Source of the DNA: Gammaproteobacteria bacterium
GTDB lineage: Bacteria; Pseudomonadota; Gammaproteobacteria; JAGOUU01
Length of the DNA: 42,029 nucleotides
Assembly (NCBI GenBank): GCA_018061105.1
Contig: JAGOUU010000008.1
Location: 1 to 42,029, forward strand
Reading direction: 5' to 3'
Shown here: piece after piece, positions 35,970 to 42,029 of the stretch
Layout of the letters: each line of letters opens with the position of its first letter
How positions within the stretch are numbered: position 1 is the stretch's first letter
Notes under the pieces: model-generated
What the model saw: only the letters and a program-made list of their open reading frames with translations
What the model was told of the DNA's origin: nothing
Databases searched by the model: none
Program-made: the position numbers and the translations under genes

Positions 35970-36185
35970 TTAGCTTTTTTCAACGTTTTCAGCTTGTGGG
36001 CCTTTTTGACCTTGCGTAGTGTCATAACTTACTTTATCGCCTTCTTTCAACGTTTTAAATCCAGAGCCGCCTTTAATTGCACTGTGATGGACAAAACAAT
36101 CTTTGCCGCCATTATCAGGAGTAATAAAACCAAAACCTTTATCTTCTGAAAAGAACTTTACAGTTCCGCTATCTTTTCCACTCAT
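35970..36185 (-). CDS. Cold-shock domain protein (CspA family)
   Basis: The 71-residue protein is a single cold-shock domain binding single-stranded RNA/DNA. RNP1 is KGFGFI (16-21), RNP2 is CFVHHSAI (30-37), and the C-terminal KGPQAENV is typical. Which csp paralogue it corresponds to cannot be said. A good promoter and a leader of roughly 30 bases precede it, shorter than the long leader of E. coli cspA. Confidence 0.94.
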   Translation of the reverse strand: MSGKDSGTVKFFSEDKGFGFITPDNGGKDCFVHHSAIKGGSGFKTLKEGDKVSYDTTQGQKGPQAENVEKS

Positions 36186-36220
36186 TATATTGTTCCTATT
36201 TAGTTGTAATATTAGTATGC

Positions 36221-36249
36221 ATCATAACACATAGGTTATAATTAAGCAA
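36221..36249 (-). promoter_or_regulatory. Promoter of the cold-shock gene
   Basis: On the minus strand TTGCTT (36244-36249) and TATGAT (36221-36226) are separated by 17 bases. Transcription would start near 36214, about 28 bases before the ATG, and AGGAAC serves as ribosome site. Confidence 0.6.
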
Positions 36250-36271
36250 ACAGAAGCCGCCTAGATAGACG

Positions 36272-36289
36272 GGTTTTGTTGAATAAATC
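36272..36289. mobile_element. IS5/IS903-like terminal inverted repeat, remnant
   Basis: GGTTTTGTTGAATAAATC agrees with the known 18-base terminal repeat of IS903 (GGCTTTGTTGAATAAATC) at 17 positions. No transposase or second end was found nearby, so it would be a scar of an IS5-family element. Confidence 0.45.
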
Positions 36290-36401
36290 AACTTTACCAC
36301 CAAAATCCCTTTTCTCATATACTTGGCCGTAAAACTTATTGTAATATATACTTTTTATTTATTAATTTGGACATTTAAAAATAAGATAACAGGGGAAAGC
36401 T

Positions 36402-36914
36402 TTGAGTACTATCAATCCAGTCAAAATGGGAAATAAAATTTTAATTCAAAGTGCTGATGAAGTACAAGATTTTCATGATCCTGAAATAGCCAAAATTTTA
36501 CAAGACATGAAAAGCACTATGCTTGAATATAAAGGCGTAGGGATTGCTGCACCACAAATTGGCATTAACAAAAGAATTATGATGTTTGGCTTTGAATCCA
36601 ACGCTCGTTACCCTAACGAGAAGCCAGTACCATTTGAGATACTAGCTAATCCAGGATTTATGCCTTTAGATAACGAGATAATATACAGCTATGAAGGATG
36701 TTTGAGTGTGCCAGGAATCAGATGCCAAGTTCAACGATATAATAATATTAAATACACAGGTTATGATTTAATTAATCATGTGTATATAGAAAAAACTGTT
36801 AGTGGTTTTCATGCGAGAATTGTTCAGCATGAGATTGATCATTTAAATGGTTTTCTGATTTTATTTAGGACTGATAAAATAACTAGTGCAAGTTTTGAAA
36901 GTGAATTGAAATAA
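36402..36914 (+). CDS. def: Peptide deformylase
   Basis: The enzyme removes the formyl group from N-terminal methionine of new proteins. All three signatures are present: GVGIAAPQIG (45-54), EGCLSVPG with metal ligand C100, and QHEIDHLNG with ligands H143, H147 and catalytic E144. The 170-residue length is normal. The start is TTG at 36402, supported by AGGGGA about seven bases upstream; no upstream ATG is in frame. It stands alone without fmt, its frequent partner. Confidence 0.94.
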   Translation: MSTINPVKMGNKILIQSADEVQDFHDPEIAKILQDMKSTMLEYKGVGIAAPQIGINKRIMMFGFESNARYPNEKPVPFEILANPGFMPLDNEIIYSYEGCLSVPGIRCQVQRYNNIKYTGYDLINHVYIEKTVSGFHARIVQHEIDHLNGFLILFRTDKITSASFESELK

Positions 36915-36954
36915 AAACTATAAATTATAACTTATAAATCTATAGGCATGAATG

Positions 36955-37515
36955 TTACAGATTTTTTATTATCACCTCAAAACAACCAGCAAAATCTTCT
37001 GGCTTTAGTTTTAACCAACTATTAATATGGTCAAGACTAAACCAACCGCCAGTTGTTATTTCATCGGGGTTTAAAATTATTAAAGGCTGTTCAAAATAAT
37101 TAATCTGAAAAATTTTTATAAATTCAAAGCCCGTAGCCTCTGAAGCAGTAATATTTCCAATCTCGATTAATTGCTCAGATAAAACATCTAGACCTAATTC
37201 TTCTTTAATTTCTCTTTGGGCGCCTGTAATATAATTTTCTTGAGTAATCAGATGACCAGAAGCACTAACATCCCATTTGTTGAGAAATTGCGATTTATTA
37301 GCAGATCGTAATTGTAAAAAAATGAGGTTATTCCAAAATATTATTACATGAGTCGAACGATGTAATAATTTATTTTTATGCGCTTCTTGTTTACTCGCCT
37401 GACCAATAACCTGATTATTTCGATCGACGATGTCTATAATTTCTATTAAATGATTTAAATCATTTAATTCTTTTATTTTATTTTTCATCTTATTATGATT
37501 ATGGTTTTTTAGCAC
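36955..37515 (-). CDS. Nudix hydrolase (isopentenyl-diphosphate isomerase-like branch)
   Basis: The 186-residue protein has an intact Nudix box spanning 87-109 (G87, E93, R101, E102, E105, E106, G108). The N-terminal pattern EIIDIVDRNNQVIGQ and HRSTHVIIF resembles the YfcD/Idi-like group that hydrolyses nucleotide or other diphosphates. Substrate unknown. The first 10-12 residues (MLKNHNHNK) may not be translated, since ATGs at residues 10 and 12 also fit. Its start overlaps the DUF4124 gene by 17 bases. Confidence 0.85.
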   Translation of the reverse strand: MLKNHNHNKMKNKIKELNDLNHLIEIIDIVDRNNQVIGQASKQEAHKNKLLHRSTHVIIFWNNLIFLQLRSANKSQFLNKWDVSASGHLITQENYITGAQREIKEELGLDVLSEQLIEIGNITASEATGFEFIKIFQINYFEQPLIILNPDEITTGGWFSLDHINSWLKLKPEDFAGCFEVIIKNL

Positions 37516-38131
37516 AATTACGCATAAACATAAAGTTCATATCAGGTGAACGTTTTACCGTTTGATTATTTCTTACTATTTGTACAGCTGCTGTATGGGT
37601 ACCCCGCTCAAGAGTTGTCGTTGTAACTGTATTACTTGTAGTTGGCTCGCCATATGGTTGACCGTCTATTATAGCAACTGCAAGATCCCCAGGGAATAAA
37701 TTTGGAGTAATCGTAAAGTTAACATCTAGTACACCACCGCAACTATTTACTGTTTCATTATCTTTAGGAGATGTAATGACGATTTGAGAATAAAGAGGTG
37801 CTTCTTCTGCAGTACTGTCCTCGGTGGTTACTCCTGAGTCTTCTGGAGTTCTTATCTTTAATCTCGAGGCAGCTGGTTTATTAATTTGAGCATTATTAGG
37901 AGGACTGAAACTGGGTAAAGGGGTTACCTTTTTTTCTGTAGCTGTAGTCGTGCAATCTGGAGTAGATTTCGGATCATCAGTGTAGATAATATTTCCTGAG
38001 CTGTCTTTGCATTCATATATGGATTTAGCTATTGTGTTTACTGAGAACAAACCCAAAACTGTATATATAGCGATAAATAGACAGGGTTTAATTTTAGATT
38101 TTGATATAAGCACTTTCGGTAATGATTCCAT
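37499..38131 (-). CDS. DUF4124 domain exported protein
   Basis: The 210-residue protein has a hydrophobic signal segment (about 17-35) followed by a DUF4124 domain (SIYECKDSSGNIIYTDDP), a Pro/Thr/Ser-rich linker, and a beta-rich domain with two cysteines (SCGGVLDV near 133; RNCAKK at the end). DUF4124 proteins are periplasmic or outer-membrane associated, function unknown. The start overlaps the end of the 5-FCL gene by 38 bases, so ssrS-5-FCL-DUF4124-Nudix appears to be one transcription unit. Confidence 0.82.
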   Translation of the reverse strand: MESLPKVLISKSKIKPCLFIAIYTVLGLFSVNTIAKSIYECKDSSGNIIYTDDPKSTPDCTTTATEKKVTPLPSFSPPNNAQINKPAASRLKIRTPEDSGVTTEDSTAEEAPLYSQIVITSPKDNETVNSCGGVLDVNFTITPNLFPGDLAVAIIDGQPYGEPTTSNTVTTTTLERGTHTAAVQIVRNNQTVKRSPDMNFMFMRNCAKKP

Positions 38132-38699
38132 TTAGATTGATATCCCATGAGTCTGCTGGTAATTGGTCCATGCATTGTAAATCATATGCTACACCAATTA
38201 ATTTTGGCTTTAATATGTTATTATTACTATTATTATCATTATTAGATGAATTTGCCAAGAATGCAAAAGTCTGATCATAATAACCGCCACCCATGCCAAG
38301 TCTTTGCCCAGTTTTAGTAAACGCTACCAAAGGTAAGAAAACTAAATCTAATTCTTTAGCGGAAATTTTACTAGAATGTTTATTATCCATAACTGGCTCA
38401 GGTATATTATATCTATTAGTTTGTAGAGTAGAGCTATGATTATAAATAGCGAAATCTAATTTATTATTATTTAAAACTGGTAGGTAACACTCTTTTTTGA
38501 GTTTTAAGCAGTGCTCAAGTAATAAATATAAATCTAATTCATTGTCTTGTGAAAGATACAAAGCAATTTTTTGACAGTTATCGAGTAATTTATTGGTGAT
38601 AATAATTTCAGCGCAATTTTTAGCTGCATGAAGATATTCTTGATTGGATATATTGTTCCGACGTTCTCGCATGAGTTGCCGGATTTGAGTTTTTTCCAT
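38094..38699 (-). CDS. ygfA: 5-formyltetrahydrofolate cyclo-ligase
   Basis: The enzyme converts 5-formyl-THF to 5,10-methenyl-THF using ATP. Starting at the ATG at 38699 it begins MEKTQIRQLMRERRNNIS and contains the folate/metal loop GQRLGMGGGYYDQTF. The open frame reaches a GTG at 38714, which would lie next to the end of the 6S-like RNA and lacks a ribosome site. Location directly after 6S RNA is the classic ssrS-ygfA arrangement. Confidence 0.93.
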   Translation of the reverse strand: MEKTQIRQLMRERRNNISNQEYLHAAKNCAEIIITNKLLDNCQKIALYLSQDNELDLYLLLEHCLKLKKECYLPVLNNNKLDFAIYNHSSTLQTNRYNIPEPVMDNKHSSKISAKELDLVFLPLVAFTKTGQRLGMGGGYYDQTFAFLANSSNNDNNSNNNILKPKLIGVAYDLQCMDQLPADSWDINLNGIITESAYIKI

Positions 38700-38715
38700 A
38701 ATAAATGACGCCACC

Positions 38716-38870
38716 CACAGTACCGTAGCAGATCCGCTTTGAGCCCTGTCTACCAGGGGGGGATCATCGGTTGTATGCTCAGGCTTACTAAATTTATATA
38801 GTCATGCACAACGATACACTCACGCCGAACCCCGTTCAAAGCTTATAGGCTCAAAAAACGATACTACTTA
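38716..38870 (-). ncRNA. ssrS: 6S RNA (SsrS)
   Basis: Read on the minus strand, the region just before ygfA folds as one long interrupted hairpin, as 6S RNA does. GTAGTATCGT (38858-38867) pairs with ACGGTACTGT (38717-38726, some G-U), TTTGAGCC pairs perfectly with GGCTCAAA, and ATCGTTGTGCATG pairs with CATACAACCGAT near the apex. The blocks GAGCCTATA and AAGCCT resemble E. coli 6S RNA. The ends are approximate. 6S RNA binds sigma-70 RNA polymerase in stationary phase. Confidence 0.75.
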
Positions 38871-39092
38871 CGAGTACCACAGCATAGCGCCAAACTGTTT
38901 AGATATTTATTTATTAATAGTTATCTATAAGTACTATTATATAGCATATCACACAAGATTTAATATTAATTTTAAATATCTTAACTTATTGAAAAAAAAA
39001 TAAATATATAAGATAATCATTGCTTTTTTGTCACCACTTTGTTAGTCTTGTTCATTAACAAAATCTTGCAAAATCTTAAGAGATCTACTGAT

Positions 39093-41201
39093 ATGAGTCC
39101 GAACGCTAATAAATCTATTGAAAATATTGACCTAAACCAAACTGATAAGCACTCTTCAATAAGATTTATTGATTTGCCACTAAATCAATTAGTTATTCAG
39201 GCTTTAGACGAAGTTGGTTATGAGTACCCAACACCTATTCAAGCTGAAATTATTCCTGTTCTAACGGAAGGTAGAGACGTTATAGGTCAAGCTCAGACGG
39301 GAACTGGCAAAACAGCAGCCTTTGCTTTGCCTATTTTATCAAAAATAGAAGTTTCTAGTAATGAGTATCAAGAAGAAGACAGTCTTCCCCAGGCTCTTAT
39401 TTTAGCCCCGACACGTGAACTTGCAATTCAGGTGGCAGACTCATTTAAAAAGTATTCTAGCAAGATGAAAGGTCTTACTATTGCGACGCTCTGCGGCGGG
39501 CAAGATTATAGAACACAGTTAAAACAACTAAGACAAGGCAGTCATATAGTCGTCGGTACGCCAGGGCGCGTAATCGATCATATAGAACGTGGAACTTTAA
39601 ACCTTTCTCAGCTTAAACATTTGGTATTAGATGAAGCGGATGAAATGTTACGTATGGGGTTTATTGATGATGTTAACTGGATCTTAGAGCGATCACCAGA
39701 AGGGAAACAAATTGCTTTATTCTCAGCTACGATGCCAAGTGCTATTAATGCTATAGCTATTAAATATTTAAAAAACCCAGTAAAAGTTCAGATCGCGCCA
39801 AAACAAGAAACTAGTAATTTAATTTCTCAACATTACTGGTGTGTTAATTATAGCAATAAAATAGATGCTTTATTACGTATCTTAGAAATTAGCAAACATG
39901 ATGGTATGGACGCAATGATTGTTTTTGCACGTACCAAAATGGAAACTATTACTATAGGCGAGGAATTATTAGCAGCTGGCCACAGGGCTATTGTCTTAAA
40001 TGGAGACATTGAACAAAAAATGCGTGAGAGATCGATCCGTGAATTAAAAGCAGGTCGTATTGATATCTTAATCGCAACTGATGTTGCCGCTCGCGGTTTA
40101 GACGTAGATAGAATAACACATGTAATTAATTACGACATGGCACATGATGAAGAAACTTATCTACATCGTATAGGCCGTACTGGTCGTGCAGGTCGTTCAG
40201 GGGCTGCTATAACATTCGTTACCCCTGGAGAAGTTTCAAAATTAAAATATGTAGAAAGATTTACAAAAACTCCTATTGAGAAATATAAAATGCCGACAGT
40301 TGCTGAGATTAATAAAAAACGTATTGAAGGCTTTAAATCTAAAGTTTTAAATACTATTAAATCTTGTAATGAAAAAATTAATCATAAAGAAAATCTTGAA
40401 GCAATGGCAGACGTTCTGCATAAATTATCTGTAGATACTGACAATAGCATGCAAGACATTGCTGCAGCTATTGCAATTTTATTCTATGGTAATTCCCCAT
40501 TGTTATTAAATGAATCAGAAGGTTTAAGAAGCTTAGAGGCTCCTTCTCGAGACAATAATCGTGGCGGTCGTAGAGACGACAGATCTTTTGGCAGAAGACC
40601 TGATGCCCGCAGAGACAGAGATAGAAATAGCGGTACACGAGGTCGATCTAGAGATTCTAGCGATAGAGATGGCGCAAGAGGATTTAAAAAAGATTTTAGT
40701 GGCAGCAGAGATGGCGCAAGATCGCGTACAAGAAGTAGTAGCAGCGAAGGTAGGGGATCAAGAAGTCCTAGAGATGGAAACAGCAGTGGATTTAAAAAAG
40801 ATTTTAGCGGCAGCAGAGATGGTGCGAGATCGCGTACTAGAACTGGCAGCAGCGAAGGTCGCAGCACGGGATTTAAAAAAGATTTTAGCAGCAGTGAAAG
40901 TAGAGGGTCGAGAGGTCCTAGAGACGGTAACAGCAGTAGAGACAGTAGAGATGGTGCAAGATCGCGTCCTAGAAGTGGCGGAGATGATTTCAGAAGCTCA
41001 AGAAGTAATAAAGATTTCGGTAGTAGCAGAGAAGGTGGAAGAGATCGCAAAAAAGAATTCAGTAAATCTTCTGCTTCTGATAGATCAGAAAGATCAGGAA
41101 GACCAGCTAGAGCTAGAACTGGAAAACCTACATCTGATTTTAAAAGCAGAGAAAAGAAATCTGAAAAGGGCACTTTGAGTCTAAAACGGACTAAAAAATA
41201 G
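39093..41201 (+). CDS. deaD: DEAD-box ATP-dependent RNA helicase (DeaD/CsdA-like) with Arg/Ser/Gly-rich tail
   Basis: The protein (702 residues from the ATG at 39093; the frame extends to a TTG at 39039 without support) has the full DEAD-box core. It contains the Q motif YPTPIQ, AQTGTGKT (67-74), DEAD (180-183), SAT, RGLDVDR and HRIGRTGRAGR. After the helicase core and an extension (about 385-480) comes a tail of about 220 residues. It is almost only Arg, Ser, Gly, Asp and Lys, with the block FKKDFS repeated four times and GARSR repeated. CsdA-type helicases unwind RNA in ribosome assembly and cold adaptation. The tail is unusually long and repetitive and likely binds RNA or drives condensation. 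Confidence 0.92.
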   Translation: MSPNANKSIENIDLNQTDKHSSIRFIDLPLNQLVIQALDEVGYEYPTPIQAEIIPVLTEGRDVIGQAQTGTGKTAAFALPILSKIEVSSNEYQEEDSLPQALILAPTRELAIQVADSFKKYSSKMKGLTIATLCGGQDYRTQLKQLRQGSHIVVGTPGRVIDHIERGTLNLSQLKHLVLDEADEMLRMGFIDDVNWILERSPEGKQIALFSATMPSAINAIAIKYLKNPVKVQIAPKQETSNLISQHYWCVNYSNKIDALLRILEISKHDGMDAMIVFARTKMETITIGEELLAAGHRAIVLNGDIEQKMRERSIRELKAGRIDILIATDVAARGLDVDRITHVINYDMAHDEETYLHRIGRTGRAGRSGAAITFVTPGEVSKLKYVERFTKTPIEKYKMPTVAEINKKRIEGFKSKVLNTIKSCNEKINHKENLEAMADVLHKLSVDTDNSMQDIAAAIAILFYGNSPLLLNESEGLRSLEAPSRDNNRGGRRDDRSFGRRPDARRDRDRNSGTRGRSRDSSDRDGARGFKKDFSGSRDGARSRTRSSSSEGRGSRSPRDGNSSGFKKDFSGSRDGARSRTRTGSSEGRSTGFKKDFSSSESRGSRGPRDGNSSRDSRDGARSRPRSGGDDFRSSRSNKDFGSSREGGRDRKKEFSKSSASDRSERSGRPARARTGKPTSDFKSREKKSEKGTLSLKRTKK
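40660..41010 (+). repeat. Diverged tandem repeats in the helicase tail
   Basis: Blocks encoding FKKDFSGSRDGARSRTR recur at about 40681, 40789 and (partly) 40870, with SPRDGNSS/GPRDGNSS between them. The DNA of the copies is still very similar, so they are recent in-frame duplications. Long open frames on the other strand and frame are by-products. Confidence 0.85.
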
Positions 41202-41482
41202 CTGGTTAGCGTCTAAAATAGCTACATGCAAAGTCAAAGCATAAAAAAATTACATTGCTGTAGCAAAAAAACATGCTGATCTCTAAGTTCTCTAAAAGAT
41301 CGAGATCTTGCACGATACAAGATTACTGGTTTCAAACATATCAGGTTATGTTATTCAGGTGAAAAAGAAGAGTGTTTTTTGTCGGATGCATTTTTTTTGC
41401 TAGAGAAAAGCAGACTAGATCCGCTGATGAAAGAGTTAATTTTATTATAAAAACATGTTTTGTCTAATTAAACTTGATTTAA

Positions 41483-41511
41483 TTAAGTTATCGCCTACAC
41501 TTTTTTATAAT
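41483..41511 (+). promoter_or_regulatory. Promoter of the H1-like gene
   Basis: A perfect TATAAT (41506-41511) lies 17 bases behind TTAAGT (41483-41488), and transcription would start near 41518, about 34 bases before the ATG. Confidence 0.6.
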
Positions 41512-41526
41512 ACATTAATAATGTAT
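41510..41526. promoter_or_regulatory. Palindromic operator candidate
   Basis: ATACATTA-A-TAATGTAT is a perfect 8-1-8 palindrome. It overlaps the end of the -10 box and the likely transcription start of the H1-like gene, the usual place for a repressor site. No regulator is identified; AT-richness raises the chance of coincidence. Confidence 0.45.
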
Positions 41527-41551
41527 TAATCAATTAATAGGGAGATTACCA

Positions 41552-42029
41552 ATGTCAAGCGCATCTAGAACAAGAAAAGCAGCCTCGAAGAAAAAAACAG
41601 GATTACCAGGATCGAATATATCGCAGCATTTTCAAGTAGCGAGAAAACAGGCCAAAGATTTAGTTTCTAAAGCTCAAAAAAAAGTTGCTGCGTCTAGGGT
41701 TACTCAGCAAAGTCATGCTAAAAAACACAAATTAGCTCAAGATACGTTAAAAAAACATGAGGCTAAACATAAATCTAGCCCTACGAAATCCACAGCAAAA
41801 AATATTAAATCAGCCAAATCTCGAGTAAAACAAGCTTTTGATGCGCATAATAAATCTCAAAATGCACATAAGCAAGCAACAGATACTCATGCTAATCATC
41901 AAAATCATTTAGCAAAGTTGAATCACTTGCATAACGCATTGACTGAAGCTGATAGAAAATGGTCTAAGTCTAATCAAACCGGCCAGGCTAATCGCTCAAA
42001 AAAGAAAACAGCTAAGAAATCTAGCCGTG
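41552..42029 (+). CDS. Histone H1-like Lys/Ala/Ser-rich protein, cut by window end
   Basis: The frame from the ATG at 41552 is open for 159 codons to the end of the window, with GGGAG eight bases before the start. The product begins MSSASRTRKAASKKKTGLPG and consists largely of Lys, Ala, Ser, His, Gln and Asn, without hydrophobic core sequence, e.g. KSTAKNIKSAKSRVKQAFD and RSKKKTAKKSSR. This is the composition of bacterial histone-H1-like nucleoid proteins (Hc1/Hc2 of Chlamydia, Hq1 of Coxiella), which condense DNA, often in a developmental form. Many histidines and heptad-like spacing in the middle also allow a coiled coil. No defined domain proves the assignment. Confidence 0.65.
   Translation, partial: MSSASRTRKAASKKKTGLPGSNISQHFQVARKQAKDLVSKAQKKVAASRVTQQSHAKKHKLAQDTLKKHEAKHKSSPTKSTAKNIKSAKSRVKQAFDAHNKSQNAHKQATDTHANHQNHLAKLNHLHNALTEADRKWSKSNQTGQANRSKKKTAKKSSR

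Larger units (their letters stand above)
41202..41551. other. Intergenic region before the H1-like gene
   Basis: About 350 bases without a credible gene. Palindromic AAGATCGAGATCTT lies near 41297-41310, perhaps part of the helicase terminator, but without a T-run. The right end carries the promoter of the H1-like gene. Confidence 0.45.

Noticed and set aside
40484-41178. Two long open frames (other strand and +1 frame) under the helicase tail
   Set aside because: They mirror the repetitive Arg/Ser/Gly codons of the helicase; Leu/Ser or Val/Glu-only composition is not protein-like.
41297-41310. AAGATCGAGATCTT palindrome as terminator of the helicase gene
   Set aside because: Only six pairs with a two-base loop, nearly 100 bases after the stop and without a T-run.
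1-42029. CRISPR array or multi-gene defence system
   Set aside because: No spaced direct repeats or cas genes; the only tandem repeats are the short ones listed, and the AAA/nuclease gene alone is not evidence of a defence operon.

Overview
The window is AT-rich and densely coded, with typical gammaproteobacterial housekeeping gene groups: a biotin operon next to comF, asmA-yggX, gpmI-envC-ctpA, a rhodanese gene with secB-gpsA and trmL, and 5-formyltetrahydrofolate cyclo-ligase directly behind a 6S RNA-like sequence. Among these lie single genes with membrane anchors, phosphatase or hydrolase folds, internal repeats or no recognisable family, plus decayed transposases and a histone-H1-like gene. 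This suggests a host-associated, probably intracellular gammaproteobacterium (a Legionellales/Coxiellaceae-type organism is plausible). That placement is inference; no marker here fixes the genus.

Layout. 1-2332: a dctA gene missing its 5' part and joined to unrelated sequence, then a succinate-semialdehyde-type dehydrogenase with a Fur-box-like palindrome in front. 2361-9579: carbonic anhydrase, the overlapping biotin operon bioB-F-H-C-D (minus strand), divergent comF, and a membrane-anchored tyrosine-phosphatase-like protein. The bioB promoter and a BirA-type operator can be read inside the first codons of comF, and they move the bioB start to 7630. 9635-13699: a small coiled-coil protein, a membrane-anchored serine hydrolase, an FMN reductase and a protein built of three diverged repeats. 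13700-16240: mobile-element remains (ISAs1-like and IS4/IS1634-like transposase ends, an apparently intact tyrosine recombinase, a helicase C-terminal scar). 16242-19067: a secreted BNR-repeat-like protein and an AAA-ATPase/PD-(D/E)XK protein. 19248-19323: tRNA-Phe.

19354-25187: ogt, yggX, asmA, ispB and an APC-family permease. 25259-32826: cell-envelope and central-metabolism genes (ctpA, envC, gpmI; DUF192, rhodanese, secB, gpsA, trmL). Genes commonly found inside two of these groups are absent here (mutY between asmA and yggX, grxC before secB), which fits genome reduction. 32874-36185: two unrecognised genes with proline-rich tails, a small secreted protein behind a 12-copy hexanucleotide repeat, and a cold-shock gene. 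36402-42029: peptide deformylase, Nudix hydrolase, DUF4124 protein, 5-FCL with 6S RNA, a DEAD-box helicase with a long Arg/Ser/Gly tail, and the start of a Lys-rich H1-like protein cut by the window end.

The strongest new observations are the BirA operator/promoter arrangement at bioB-comF, the hexanucleotide repeat in the promoter region of a secreted-protein gene, the triple-repeat protein, and the H1-like gene with a palindrome over its -10 box. No CRISPR array or complete undescribed multi-gene system was found.
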